A stretch of 35,100 bases of DNA from Moorena sp. SIO3H5 (GCF_010692395.1 NZ_JAAHHS010000042.1:1-35100); one strand, 5' to 3'. Counted from the first letter of the stretch, positions 15,828 through 25,316 are shown. Numbers and translations: made by a program. Notes: a model not told the origin generated them from the letters alone.

Positions 15828-16658
15828 ATGGAGTTTACAAAGTACCATGGACTGGGGAATAACTTTATTCTGATTGATAATCGGGATGACCCGGAACCCA
15901 GAATAACCTCAGAGCAAGCGCTACAGCTATGCGATCGCAATTTTGGAATCGGTGCAGATGGTGTGATTTTTGCCCTGCCAGGACAAGAGGGTACTGACTA
16001 TACGATGCGGATTTTCAACTCTGATGGTTCTGAACCAGAGATGTGTGGTAATGGGATTCGCTGTTTAGCAAAGTTTCTGGCTGATTTAGAGGGGGATGAT
16101 CACAAAACCCACTATCGGATCCATACCCTGGCTGGGGTGATCATTCCTCAACTCAAGGGCGATGGTAAAGTCAGGGTGGATATGGGCATGCCCCAGCTTA
16201 CTGCAGCTCAAATTCCCACTGTTTTGGCAGAGGCTGACCAAAAGGTAATCAATGCCCCGATCGAAATAGCCGACAAATTATGGGAGGTTACCTGTGTCAG
16301 TATGGGGAATCCTCACTGTATTACCTTTGTGGAGGATGCGGATGCCATACCTCTGGAAACCATTGGTCCACTGTTTGAGCATCACTCAGTTTTCCCCCAA
16401 CGAACCAATACAGAATTTATCCAAGTAGTGCGTCCCGATTATATCAAGATGCGGGTTTGGGAGCGGGGTGCTGGGGCAACTATGGCCTGTGGGACGGGGG
16501 CTTGTGCTGTTGTGGTGGCTGGTGTATTAACTAACAACAGCGATCGCATTTGTACCGTGGAGCTTCCTGGTGGTTGTCTCGACATTGAATGGTCCGAAAC
16601 CGACCAGCGAGTTTACATGACTGGGCCAGCTGAGCAAGTTTTCACCGGTAAACTATAG
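15828..16658 (+). CDS. dapF: diaminopimelate epimerase
   Basis: A 276-residue protein starting at the ATG at 15828 ([13 protein letters not shown]); the upstream TTG at 15822 is not needed. DapF interconverts LL- and meso-diaminopimelate for lysine and peptidoglycan. The two catalytic cysteines are C73 in EMCGNGIRC and the Cys of MACGTGACA near residue 217. The substrate loop FNSDGSEPE is intact, as is [11 protein letters not shown]. The length is normal. It is convergent with murF, only 37 bp away, so two envelope-precursor enzymes are neighbours but not in an operon. Confidence 0.96.
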   Translation: MEFTKYHGLGNNFILIDNRDDPEPRITSEQALQLCDRNFGIGADGVIFALPGQEGTDYTMRIFNSDGSEPEMCGNGIRCLAKFLADLEGDDHKTHYRIHTLAGVIIPQLKGDGKVRVDMGMPQLTAAQIPTVLAEADQKVINAPIEIADKLWEVTCVSMGNPHCITFVEDADAIPLETIGPLFEHHSVFPQRTNTEFIQVVRPDYIKMRVWERGAGATMACGTGACAVVVAGVLTNNSDRICTVELPGGCLDIEWSETDQRVYMTGPAEQVFTGKL

Positions 16659-16695
16659 CAAATCTCGGCATAAGCCCAGATTTGTTGGGTTGAGA

Positions 16696-18066
16696 TCAAT
16701 CTTCGGAAAATCGTGCTTTAAACTGCTTGACTACCTGATCGAGACCAACGGAATGGGAGGCTTTAAACAATAGACGATCCCCAGGTTGGACAAACCCCAG
16801 TAGATGTTCGACTAGAGGATTAGAGTCATAAAAACACTCAACTGGCACGGAAGTAAGACCGGTTGCGATCGCTTCTGCTTCTGGCTCACTTTCATCCACC
16901 AAAATCCGCAAGCCATCTAGATTTAGTTGCTCAACCTTTTGACCCACTTGCTGATGAAGTTCACCGGATTTTGTGCCCAATTCCTTCATCGCCCCAAGTA
17001 CTGCTATATGGCGTTGGCCAGGAGTCTGAGCCAGCATTTCTAGGGCAGCTACCATCGATTCAACTCCAGCATTGTAGGTTTCATCGAGAATCACTACATC
17101 GTTAGGTAACTCATAACGCTGGGCTCGACCTGCCGGTAGCTCAACCTTTAAACCATTCCTGAGGGTTTCCCAATCCACTCCCAATAATTTCCCAAGGGCT
17201 AGGGCTCCGAGATAGTTCAGGGCATTGTGGCGACCTGGGAGGGGGATAGGAAACTCCATGCCCTCTACTTTCAGGATTTCCGGTGCAATCAACTCTCCTT
17301 GGACATCACCACCCTCTAAACCATAGGTTATGGTTTGCCCTTGCCAAACCTGAGCTGCGGTATCAATTAGGCGTTGATTGTCGTGATTGAGAACCGCGAC
17401 ACCGTTGTTGGACATATGGGCTAATAACTCACATTTGGCTTTTGCGATCGCTTCCGTAGAACCCAACAGACCAATATGAGCTGTACCCACATTAGTAATA
17501 ACACCCACCGTAGGGTTGGCGATGTCGGTCAATTCAGCAATCTGTCCTGAACCACGCATGGCCATCTCGATTACAGCATAGTCATGGTCTGGTGCCAACT
17601 CCAGCAAGGTTTTGGGTACACCAATTTCATTGTTGTAATTGGCCTGGGTTTTGAGTACAGTGCCTTTAGTAGACAAAACTGCTGCGATTAGCTCCTTAGT
17701 GGTAGTTTTGCCTACAGAACCAGTGACAGCAATCACCGGAATCTGAAACTGGTCACGCCACCACCGAGCAATTTGCTGGTAGGCTTTGAGAGTATTTTCT
17801 ACATGAATCAGGGGCAATCCTTCGAGTTGGCTGACGTTAGTCGCCTCAGCAATGACCGCTAATGCCCCCTTCTCTACAGCCAGAGCGGCATAATCATGAC
17901 CATCAAACTTTTCACCCCGCAGTGCTAAAAATAGTTGACCAGGCTCAAGGTGACGGGTATCTGTGGTAATGCCAGTGAATGACTTTTCCAGGATTTTTTC
18001 TGGAATGCCTACTGTCTTGGCGGCGAGAATGTCAACTAATTTTCCTACAAGAAGCCGACACACCAT
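16696..18066 (-). CDS. murF: UDP-MurNAc-tripeptide--D-Ala-D-Ala ligase
   Basis: A 456-residue Mur ligase that adds D-Ala-D-Ala to UDP-MurNAc-tripeptide in the cytoplasm. The N-terminal substrate domain has ITTDTRHLEPGQLFLALRG. The ATP-binding loop is VTGSVGKTTTKE near residues 115-126, followed by the Mur motif TQANYNNEIGVP, HIGLLGS and LNHDNQ. The C-terminal domain has the DETYNAG motif and HIAVLGAMKELG. The upstream ATAAGG before the ATG gives a possible ribosome-binding site. MVCRLLVGKLVDILAA is a normal start. Divergent from the unknown 428-residue gene. Confidence 0.95.
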   Translation of the reverse strand: MVCRLLVGKLVDILAAKTVGIPEKILEKSFTGITTDTRHLEPGQLFLALRGEKFDGHDYAALAVEKGALAVIAEATNVSQLEGLPLIHVENTLKAYQQIARWWRDQFQIPVIAVTGSVGKTTTKELIAAVLSTKGTVLKTQANYNNEIGVPKTLLELAPDHDYAVIEMAMRGSGQIAELTDIANPTVGVITNVGTAHIGLLGSTEAIAKAKCELLAHMSNNGVAVLNHDNQRLIDTAAQVWQGQTITYGLEGGDVQGELIAPEILKVEGMEFPIPLPGRHNALNYLGALALGKLLGVDWETLRNGLKVELPAGRAQRYELPNDVVILDETYNAGVESMVAALEMLAQTPGQRHIAVLGAMKELGTKSGELHQQVGQKVEQLNLDGLRILVDESEPEAEAIATGLTSVPVECFYDSNPLVEHLLGFVQPGDRLLFKASHSVGLDQVVKQFKARFSED

Positions 18067-18231
18067 AACCTTATTTTTCTCCCAGTGTCCTAATTGTGCT
18101 GTTTTATCTAAACGCTCTATTTTTCCGGTAATTCAATAACTTTCACATTGTTTTTACTTAATTTTCACAATTTACACTCATTTGCACAATTAGGTAAAGA
18201 GTAGATGAAGATATACTAATAATATAATAGC

Positions 18232-18250
18232 TCACCTCAAGTTTAGGTGA
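18232..18250. promoter_or_regulatory. TCACCT/AGGTGA hairpin in the murF divergent region
   Basis: A 6-bp inverted repeat with a 7-base centre lies in the 332-bp region between the divergent murF and the 428-residue gene, after an AT-rich stretch (TATACTAATAATATAATAG, 18211-18230) that offers several -10-like boxes. This may be an operator or an early transcript stem. Nothing else is visible in 18067-18398. Confidence 0.3.
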
Positions 18251-18398
18251 TCATTAGAATATATCTACCGCTGTAGATTAATTGTGATAGGCCAAACTCT
18301 CTTTGTGTTAGCTAAGCCATTTAAAGTTGAATTTTCATCTTTTCAAGCCAACCACCATTGATGAGCCCTAGCTTTAGCACCTAGGAGAGCTACCTAAA

Positions 18399-19685
18399 GT
18401 GACCACCTGGAGAGACTCTAAAGAATCGGAAATTCGACATATTAGCTTGCAAGAGCAGCAAGTCTACAATCACTTACTCCAGTGGGTAAGGGTAGAATCA
18501 CCAAAGCAATCAGTTGAACGCTTCCAAAGGCTCTTCCTGGATGGAGTAGGATACGAAGATTTTGACATCTGGTTGGCCTTGGAAAAGATAGTAATGGATA
18601 AGCGGGCTCCGACAGAGTTCCGATTTGTGATCAATCGCTGCTGCCATATTTTGATCAATCACTGGCATCTGAAACCACACACCAGAAGAGCAGTCCAAGA
18701 ATTGGTCGCTTTGTTTGATCATGTGCCGCCTGCTTTGAGGGTTCACTCTCGGGCTCCTAGACGCCTGCGGGAACTAATGCAGCTGTTCAAAAGAACAGAG
18801 CAATATCTAACCTTGCAACGTCTGTCTATAGTAATGAATGATACACCTCAATACTCTAATGGTTCTAAGCGAGTGGCAAACTTGATTCAGCGGTATCCTT
18901 ACTTATATGAACATTGCTTACTCAGTGAAGACAGCTCTCAGGAATATCAGCAAACTGTCCGGCAAGTTCAAGCTAGGGTTCAACGGCGCTTTGAGTGTGA
19001 TTTATCCAAGTACGTAACCTATCAGGTGCGATGCGCCAATGTCATGCGAAATCGCTCGATCACGACTCCAAAACGAATTATTCAACCAGTGTCAAATCCG
19101 ACATTGCTGACCGAACGGGAGTTGGCCAGTGCTCTCAAGCAGTTTGTTGGCAAAGTGCAAGGGTCTTACACTTACCGAGATTTTGCTCGTAGCTTCCATA
19201 CCCACAGTCGGCACACAGTCTATTTCAAAGACTTCAAGGACGATTTATATGAATATTTGATTGCCTCGATTGACCAAGCCTATGGGAAGCAACAGTTTAA
19301 CGAGCGATTGTATACTCATTTGCAAAACACCTTGCCTGAATGGGATTACCAAAGGCCCAATGAATTTATGGTGGTGCGCACCTGTAGTCAATTGTTAAAC
19401 TTTTTGGTGGTGGAAAGTCCTAAGCGCCCCAATCACTATACGTTTGTTGATTTGATTACCAATCTAGGAACCACCATTACCACTGGACTATTGCTAAAAA
19501 TAGTATTGATCTGCCGTAAAGTCAAGCCCTATTTAGAAAAGCGATTTTCGATTTTGTTTAACCACTACGAGTCCGAAACTAGAAACAGCGTACCCTGGTT
19601 AGTCCCGTCTCTGGAAAACTTGAATATTGCCTTGAGTGTACACTTTGGCTCAGCTGATATCTCCTGCCTTAATCAGATTATGTGA
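18399..19685 (+). CDS. conserved-looking protein of unknown function, 428 residues
   Basis: The GTG start at 18399 is supported by AGGAG at 18383-18387. The protein is soluble, basic and largely helical, without a signal peptide or transmembrane segment. It has Arg-rich helices (RAPRRLRELMQLFKRTEQYL, VQARVQRRFE) and a block near residue 250 that reads LASALKQFVGKVQGSYTYRDFARSF. I do not recognise a domain or catalytic motif. The length, codon use and clear ribosome-binding site argue that it is real. It is divergent from murF and convergent with pth, and a 9-bp perfect stem (19686-19706) follows the stop. Confidence 0.72.
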   Translation: MTTWRDSKESEIRHISLQEQQVYNHLLQWVRVESPKQSVERFQRLFLDGVGYEDFDIWLALEKIVMDKRAPTEFRFVINRCCHILINHWHLKPHTRRAVQELVALFDHVPPALRVHSRAPRRLRELMQLFKRTEQYLTLQRLSIVMNDTPQYSNGSKRVANLIQRYPYLYEHCLLSEDSSQEYQQTVRQVQARVQRRFECDLSKYVTYQVRCANVMRNRSITTPKRIIQPVSNPTLLTERELASALKQFVGKVQGSYTYRDFARSFHTHSRHTVYFKDFKDDLYEYLIASIDQAYGKQQFNERLYTHLQNTLPEWDYQRPNEFMVVRTCSQLLNFLVVESPKRPNHYTFVDLITNLGTTITTGLLLKIVLICRKVKPYLEKRFSILFNHYESETRNSVPWLVPSLENLNIALSVHFGSADISCLNQIM

Positions 19686-19706
19686 GTTATAGCGTAGCGC
19701 TATAAC
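19686..19706 (+). terminator. 9-bp stem-loop after the 428-residue gene
   Basis: GTTATAGCG and CGCTATAAC form a perfect stem with a TAG loop, starting at the base after the stop codon. Two AGCTTGTAACTAT direct repeats follow. A T run is lacking, so termination strength is uncertain. Confidence 0.4.
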
Positions 19707-19795
19707 TAGAGCTTGTAACTATAGCTTGTAACTATAGCCTTGATCATACCTATGAGGTACACAGGATTTTTTCCGACTCCCGACTTCCTTACTGC

Positions 19796-20446
19796 CTACT
19801 CCCCACTTCCTGTTCCCTTTGCTACAGTTGCTAGATTCCGATTATTGTAGAGACTCATTGCTTTTTCCACACCTTGCTTAAGAGACAGTTCAATCGCCTC
19901 AACGGCTAGTTGGACTACTTCAGACATTAACTCAGCTTCCTGGGGTGAAAATTTTCCTAGGACGTGGGAGATCGTGTTTGGCTTCTGACTGGATTTACCG
20001 ATGCCAATCCGCAGGCGAGGGAAGTTTTGGGTACCGAGATGGGCAATAGCGGATTTCATCCCATTGTGTCCTCCCGCTGAACCGGAAAGGCGCATACGCA
20101 AACGCCCTACTGGTAAGTCCATATCATCATAAATGATCAGGACTGACTCAGGTGTTAGCTTGTACCAATCAGTCACCGCCCGAATTGCTTGTCCAGAGCG
20201 ATTCATGTATGTAAGAGGCTTAAGCAAGCTTAGCTTATTTCCTTTTAGTCCAATTCCTTGACCAAACCATCCCTGAAAGCGGCGATGTTCGCTCCCTGAA
20301 ATCTGTAATCGACGTGCGATCGCATCTACCACTTCAAAACCGATATTATGTCGGGTGTTATCGTATTTGGGTTCCGGATTACCTAAACCCACAATCAGTT
20401 GAGGAATTATAATCTGTCCGGTTTTTTCGATAGTGCTCATACTCAA
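19796..20446 (-). CDS. pth: peptidyl-tRNA hydrolase
   Basis: A 216-residue Pth that recycles peptidyl-tRNA released from stalled ribosomes. Active-site residues seen are N23 (VGLGNPEPKY), the catalytic H33 (NTRHNIGF), N82 (LTYMNRSGQA), D107 (IIYDDMDLP) and the Asn of GGHNGMKS. The normal C-terminal helix region is present (SEVVQLAVEAIELSL), with a further non-conserved tail that runs into repeat-like sequence (ATVAKGTGSGE). Either the Met at codon 1 or at codon 3 may be the start. The gene precedes a GGGTAAT repeat (20458-20500) on its upstream side. Confidence 0.95.
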   Translation of the reverse strand: MSMSTIEKTGQIIIPQLIVGLGNPEPKYDNTRHNIGFEVVDAIARRLQISGSEHRRFQGWFGQGIGLKGNKLSLLKPLTYMNRSGQAIRAVTDWYKLTPESVLIIYDDMDLPVGRLRMRLSGSAGGHNGMKSAIAHLGTQNFPRLRIGIGKSSQKPNTISHVLGKFSPQEAELMSEVVQLAVEAIELSLKQGVEKAMSLYNNRNLATVAKGTGSGE

Positions 20447-20457
20447 AAATCGTTTCG

Positions 20458-20500
20458 GTAATGGGTAATGGGTAATGGGTTACCCATTACCTACGGTTTA
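20458..20500. repeat. GTAATGG heptamer array ending in a hairpin
   Basis: Three GTAATGG heptamers are followed by an inverted copy (GGTAATGGGTTACCCATTACC region), producing a perfect stem. It is upstream of pth, so it could affect the promoter region, but no direct evidence is visible. Confidence 0.65.
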
Positions 20501-20651
20501 TGATCTCGATGTTTCCGGACATCATAACAGGGGAGTGGGGAATAGGGGGAAGCCGTGCAAGCATGGGTGCTGAACTTGACACGTCATACTTTACATGTTA
20601 TATTTCACACGTTATATATAACACGTTATACCTTTCCCCATCCCGGATTAA

Positions 20652-20876
20652 TTAAGCAGGATATTGAAATAAGGATTCCAGATAGACACGAGCACAAGCG
20701 CGATAACTCTGGGACGTTTCTGGGGTCTTACCAATACCATTTTGGAGCAAAAACAGAGAAAGTGCTGCTGCGAAGACCCGGTCTTGGTCCCAGCTAGGAT
20801 GGGTTTCTAGGTAGCGCTTGAGAGACTCATGCAGGTCTTCGGGGATTTCTGCCAGGATACTTACTGTTGCGTTCAT
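20652..20876 (-). CDS. DUF2811 family small protein
   Basis: The ATG at 20874-20876 gives 74 residues, MNATVSILAEIPEDLHESL at the start and a conserved core WDQDRVFAAALSLFLLQNG. A GAAGAGGTGAT ribosome-binding site a few bases upstream supports this start over a longer reading from 20930. The family is small, cyanobacterial, cytosolic and uncharacterised. Helical, amphipathic and ribbon-helix-helix-like in its opening (a beta strand followed by PEDLHESLKRYLE), so DNA binding is conceivable but not shown. It is transcribed toward pth, with 205 bp between. Confidence 0.8.
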   Translation of the reverse strand: MNATVSILAEIPEDLHESLKRYLETHPSWDQDRVFAAALSLFLLQNGIGKTPETSQSYRACARVYLESLFQYPA

Positions 20877-21315
20877 AATCACCTCTTCATATAAAGGTTT
20901 TTTTGGAAAAAGCCACCTGATTTCAAGCACTTCAGATAACTGCCTTGGCTACAAGAAAGCCAAGACAAGCCAGCACCGAAGCACTGAATTTTGATGCCAC
21001 CCTTGCTTTAGTTAAGAACTATCCCCAAATCGGGTAGGGTAGTCCGTGCTAACCCCTGCTGGTGGGCGTAGGTTAGTTTAGAGCAAATTTTTTTATAGGT
21101 TGGTCGCACCATTTTCATCTGAAATGGGGTGGGTTTGTCAATGCTGCGAAATATTACAACTCTTGTTGAAATTCCGAAATGTATACGAAATAATCAGGGT
21201 TTGAGGCGCTTTTTTGTTACATAACTTTACATAAACTGCGGCCTTAACTGCTGCGTAATACTAAGTCGGGAAAATCCCCAGTAAAACTGGAATACCTAAT
21301 GCCACCGTTGAGGCT

Positions 21316-21437
21316 TGTGGAAAACTATGGGAAAACTGTGGAAAAGCTTGAAGCTCTGTGTGGAAACAGTGGGGAATCTGTGGGGGAAAGTTGGGACAAA
21401 CGATAAGAATTCTTACAGTTTCGTTGGCGGTGGAAAA
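21316..21437 (+). other. cluster of DnaA-box-like motifs, possible replication origin
   Basis: TGTGGAAAA occurs at 21316-21324 and 21337-21345, TGTGGAAAC at 21359-21367, a degenerate TGTGGGGGA at 21379-21387 and GGTGGAAAA at 21429-21437. All are on one strand. The first four starts are 20-22 bp apart, two helical turns. TGTGGAAAA is the complement of TTTTCCACA, the reported cyanobacterial DnaA box. An AT-rich stretch follows (21453-21555). dnaA and dnaN are not in the window, so the origin call is inference. The rest of 20877-21577 shows nothing coding. Confidence 0.45.
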
Positions 21438-21577
21438 CTGGTGACCATAGATGGGGTAATTATAGATTTAAACCCCTAATTAATTATCCAAGTCTGATTA
21501 ACAAACTCTTGAGTTGACTCCTCAAGGAAAAAACAAGGAAAAAAAATCTAACCACTGACTAATTGCTTCTAACCTAA

Positions 21578-23101
21578 TTATGTGGTATAGTCAGGTAGAT
21601 TGTCTCTACGCCACCTAAAAGTTTCTTCACGAATTTGTTGTATGTCTTGATCAGAGATTTTGTCCAAGTGAGACAACACTAAACTCATGCGGCCTTGAGC
21701 CTTGAGTTGGTCACGGTGGCGGCAAAGAAAATCCCAGTAGAAGAAATTAAAGGGGCAGGCTCCGGGCCCAGTGCGTTTCCGAGGATTGTAAGCACAACTG
21801 CTGCAGTAGTCGCTCATTTTATTGATGTAATTAGCTGATGCAGCGTAAGGTTTGGATGCTAGGATGCCGCCATCGGCAAACTGACCCATGCCAATCACAT
21901 TGGTTTGCATCACCCAATCATAGGCATCGATAAAGGCTCCATGAAACCATTCTTCGATCCCTTGAGGGGAAACTCCAACAATTAGGGCAAAATTGCTCAA
22001 CACCATCAGTCGCTGAATGTGATGGGCATAACCGGTGCGTTCAAGCTGACTCAAAATTTGGCGTAAACAGTTCATATCTGTTTTCTCGGCATGCCAGTAA
22101 AAGTCAGGTAGGGGCTGGGTGTGGTTGAACCAATTGCTTTGGGAGTAGTCAGGGTTCATATAGATATAAATGCCGTGCATATATTCTCGCCAACCCAGCA
22201 CTTGACGAATAAATCCTTCTGTGCTGCTTAAGTCAAGTTGGTTTTGGTGATAAGCGTTCTCCACTGCTTTAATTACTTCCTTTGGTTGGAGTAAGCCGAT
22301 ATTGAGGTAAGGGGAAATTAGGGAGTGCCACATGGTATCTTCGTTGGTAACCATGGCATCTTGATAGGGACCAAAATTGGGTAGGCGATGGTGAAGGAAA
22401 AAGTCTAATACTTGAAGAGCTTGATGGCGATTGACCGCCCAACGGAATGGTTCGGTTTTTCCGTAGGTGGGAAAATTTTGACCATTAACCGAGTTGATCA
22501 CTTCTTGGGTGATTGAGTCGGGTTCAAACCAAAGGGCGTCTGGTGGATTTAGATTACGTTTTGGGGGTTTACGATTTTGTTTATCGAAATTCCATTTGCC
22601 ACCAATTGGCTGATTTCCTGCCATCAAACTATTAAATCGCTTACGCCCGACCCGATAAAAGTTTTCCATTATTAGACGTTTTTGAGATTTCGCCCAGGTT
22701 TTAAAATCAGACTCACTCCACAGAAAATGATTGTTGGGAATAAAGGTAATTTGGCAATTTAGTTTTAGGTTGCCAATTATTTCTGCAAAGGGTCGGTCAT
22801 TGGGCGTCATTACCCGTAGTTCGGTAATCGTATTTTTGGTGACCCAGGCTTGGAGAGGCGTTTCAAAGTTGTCCGCTGTTTCATAGCTGACTGGCCAACC
22901 TTGCTGGCGTAATTCCTCAGCAAAGTGGCGCATGGCTGACCAAATGAATACCAGTTTTTGGCGGTGGTAGCGTCTTTGTTGGACGTAGCTTAGGGATTCA
23001 ATCAGAATTACTGGCGTATTTTGATGGTTTTGTTGACAACTTTTTAGGGCTGATTGTTCATTCCAAAGTTGATCCCCTAGTACCCAAATCCCGATAGTCA
23101 T
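21578..23101 (-). CDS. FeS-type photolyase / cryptochrome-related protein (PhrB class)
   Basis: A 507-residue FAD-binding photolyase-related protein. The four iron-sulfur cysteines are C345, C433, C436 and C449, spaced 88-3-13 as in the bacterial (6-4) photolyase PhrB. The N-terminal domain (WVLGDQLW) binds an antenna chromophore. The FAD-binding C-terminal half has GWREYMHGIY, AHHIQRLMVLSNFAL and WVMQTNVIGMGQFADGG. It should repair UV-induced (6-4) photoproducts using light, and H360/H361 lie where the repair histidine is expected. Length is normal. Its minus-strand downstream end faces the DnaA-box region. Confidence 0.92.
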   Translation of the reverse strand: MTIGIWVLGDQLWNEQSALKSCQQNHQNTPVILIESLSYVQQRRYHRQKLVFIWSAMRHFAEELRQQGWPVSYETADNFETPLQAWVTKNTITELRVMTPNDRPFAEIIGNLKLNCQITFIPNNHFLWSESDFKTWAKSQKRLIMENFYRVGRKRFNSLMAGNQPIGGKWNFDKQNRKPPKRNLNPPDALWFEPDSITQEVINSVNGQNFPTYGKTEPFRWAVNRHQALQVLDFFLHHRLPNFGPYQDAMVTNEDTMWHSLISPYLNIGLLQPKEVIKAVENAYHQNQLDLSSTEGFIRQVLGWREYMHGIYIYMNPDYSQSNWFNHTQPLPDFYWHAEKTDMNCLRQILSQLERTGYAHHIQRLMVLSNFALIVGVSPQGIEEWFHGAFIDAYDWVMQTNVIGMGQFADGGILASKPYAASANYINKMSDYCSSCAYNPRKRTGPGACPFNFFYWDFLCRHRDQLKAQGRMSLVLSHLDKISDQDIQQIREETFRWRRDNLPDYTT

Positions 23102-23178
23102 TCTGGCTAATGCTTTTTACTTTATTGAGATCATATATAGCAATTCTACAACTTGTGAGGTAAAAATTTCTGGTTTTT

Positions 23179-23255
23179 AGGGAGCAGGGAGCAGGGAGCA
23201 GGGAGCAGGGAATCGGGAACAGGGAATCGGGAATCGGGAATCGGGAATCGGGAAC
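23179..23255. repeat. heptamer array GGGAGCA / GGGAATC
   Basis: About four GGGAGCA units change to a series of GGGAATC units within one 7-bp register, between the photolyase and the kinase gene. A second GGGAATC array in the inverted orientation lies at 23582-23642. The 23102-23679 gap also contains an inverted CCCCCTTA/TAAGGGGG-like hairpin (23455-23486) and otherwise no gene I accept. Confidence 0.85.
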
Positions 23256-23581
23256 ATAAAAAAAGAATTAATTAGATTAAAAATAAACCCTTATTAAGGT
23301 GTATTTATGGATATATTAATCAGAGATGAATCAAATTTTTATTCTCTAAATTTAGATGCTTATTTAGCAGCAATAATAATTATTTTTTAGAGTTTTTTGA
23401 AAATTAATCAAATAATAGTTATAGCAATTATGTTTTCCATGAGTTACTAAGGGATCCCCCTAAATCCCCCTTAAAAAAGGGGGACTTTGAGGTGGCTAAC
23501 TGTACCTCGTACATGCAATAAACGCTATATTATAGAGCAATTATCTAGCGTTTTCATAATAATGAGGTACACAGTATGGTT

Positions 23582-23642
23582 TCTCGATTCCCGATTCCCG
23601 ATTCCCGATTCCCGATTCCCGATTCCCGATTCCCGATTCCCT
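23582..23642. repeat. heptamer array GATTCCC
   Basis: About nine GATTCCC heptamers in a row, the complement of the GGGAATC units 400 bp upstream. The pair could form a very long-range inverted repeat around the 23256-23581 spacer. It lies 38 bp from the 3' end of the kinase-GUN4 gene. Confidence 0.85.
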
Positions 23643-23679
23643 AACACCCAGACCGAATTACAAACCGCTATAAAAACTG

Positions 23680-25026
23680 CTAAATACTACATATCTCAAG
23701 GCGAGAGAAGAGAGATACGCCACCCATAAAAAAGGCAAAGTATGCCCAACCGGAAAAGAATCCGACATAGCTGACTGGTAGATGCCCTTGGGGAGCATTG
23801 AGGGTGAAGGGCAGCTCAACGTAATCTAGCCACTTTTCGTTGGTGTGCCATCCGAGTTGATCGCCAAAGCGACAGTAAGTTTCATACTCATAATCGGCAC
23901 CAGGAGTTACCTGCACACTCTCGGTCACTAAGCTCTGCCAGATTTGTTTCTGTACACTAAAGCCAAAGCGCCCATTGCTGTACTTTAGCCAGAGGCTGTT
24001 GAGAGTATAGAGGTCTGTACAAGGAAAGGTGTTGATATCTGGGATGTCAAGCCAGCCTTCTTGTTCTCGTCCTGTGGCTTTGAGCATAACAGCGAGAGTT
24101 TCTTGATCTGCCTCTTGCCACTTTCTATGCATTAGTAAATCCCGTAATGGGCGGTAATCTACTCCTACATCAGAACTAAGGTCATCAACTTCACTCAAAC
24201 AGATGAAATAATCCTCTTCAGTCAAGGGCTGTAACCATTCCTGCACTGACTGAGGACGGTCTTTTGGCTCTAAGGCCATGCCTTGGAGAATTACTTGATT
24301 TAAGCGATCGCTAATACTAGGAAGCAGTTGGTTTGGTGGCACCAGCTCTTCACCGTCATACTTGCGGTAAATTGACTCGGTAGGATTTAGACCGGTTACG
24401 GCATAGTACATCGAAGCCGCTAGAGAGTACACATCCACCGTGGCGTGACGACTGCCTTGGTAGTATAGCTCGTAGGGTCGAAATGGTTTATTGTCGATAT
24501 GGCTCGACACATTACTATCTCGGAGTATATCCCCAGGAATGCCAAAGTCAATCAATACCGGTTGGCCAGTGTTACTGACTACAATATTATGAGGGCTGAT
24601 ATCTAAATGCACTAGCCCTACTCCATGGATTAGATTCAAGGCTGACCCAATTTGAGTGATGTACTCTACTGCATCAGTTTCAGGTAATGGTCCTGTGCGT
24701 TGTACCAACTGCCACAAACTTTCCCCGGGAATAAAATCCATTACGAGGCAGTAGGTATCTCCTTCTTGAAACAAGTCTCTGACCGGCACCAGGGAATCCA
24801 GGTCAGCAGACAATTGAGCAAGCAGTTGTCCGTGCTTGATAAATTCTTGGCCATAGTTGGGGTAGTCTGGAGCCAATCTCAGGCTTTCGTGTGGTGTTTT
24901 AATTACAACATCTTGATTGAGTAACTGATGGACTGCTTTGTAGGTAATTCCAAACGCTCCACGTCCAAGAATTTTCTCGATCTTGTATTTACCACCATGT
25001 AACAGCTGTTGCTCTGACCAGACCAT
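23680..25026 (-). CDS. Ser/Thr protein kinase fused to a GUN4 domain
   Basis: A 448-residue protein with a kinase domain (about 14-270) and a C-terminal GUN4 domain (about 285-448). Kinase residues seen are the glycine loop GRGAFGITY (21-29), K43, H140-L141-D142 with N147 (the usual HRD is HLD) and D160-F161-G162. The GUN4 part has YRPLRDLLMHRKWQEAD, then WLDIPDINTFPCTDLYTLN and the end SLFSRLEIC. GUN4 domains bind tetrapyrroles such as Mg-protoporphyrin, so kinase activity might respond to porphyrin or stress. The GUN4 end carries a hydrophobic insertion (GWAYFAFFMGG). No membrane helix is otherwise seen. Monocistronic. Confidence 0.92.
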   Translation of the reverse strand: MVWSEQQLLHGGKYKIEKILGRGAFGITYKAVHQLLNQDVVIKTPHESLRLAPDYPNYGQEFIKHGQLLAQLSADLDSLVPVRDLFQEGDTYCLVMDFIPGESLWQLVQRTGPLPETDAVEYITQIGSALNLIHGVGLVHLDISPHNIVVSNTGQPVLIDFGIPGDILRDSNVSSHIDNKPFRPYELYYQGSRHATVDVYSLAASMYYAVTGLNPTESIYRKYDGEELVPPNQLLPSISDRLNQVILQGMALEPKDRPQSVQEWLQPLTEEDYFICLSEVDDLSSDVGVDYRPLRDLLMHRKWQEADQETLAVMLKATGREQEGWLDIPDINTFPCTDLYTLNSLWLKYSNGRFGFSVQKQIWQSLVTESVQVTPGADYEYETYCRFGDQLGWHTNEKWLDYVELPFTLNAPQGHLPVSYVGFFSGWAYFAFFMGGVSLFSRLEICSI

Positions 25027-25316
25027 ATAGATTAGTTGTTAGTTATTTCTTATTCGTGTTTAGTTTTAGTAGATTTGCCCTGGCTCCTAGGGGGATTATC
25101 AACTAGTTTAAGACACCCTCAATTCAAATAATATTGATAATACAATTACTTCCATAGCATTATTTACATGCTATTAAATCTGATAATTAATTTTTTGAGG
25201 ATTAATTTTCAGTACTCATATACTTTAGTATAGTTCTTTCAGGTTTGCCATCCTCTGGAGCATCAGGTGTTAGTCGTTAATTACTCTGTTAAGAGAAAAA
25301 AGCTAGCTATAGGGAA

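Noticed and set aside
15660..15848. 62-codon minus-strand frame between hfq and dapF
   Set aside because: Overlaps the dapF start and has no recognisable features; it is the divergent promoter region.
23307..23390. 27-codon ORF (MDILIRDES start) with AAGGTG upstream
   Set aside because: Too short and AT-rich to support without conservation; recorded only as part of the complementary-array finding.
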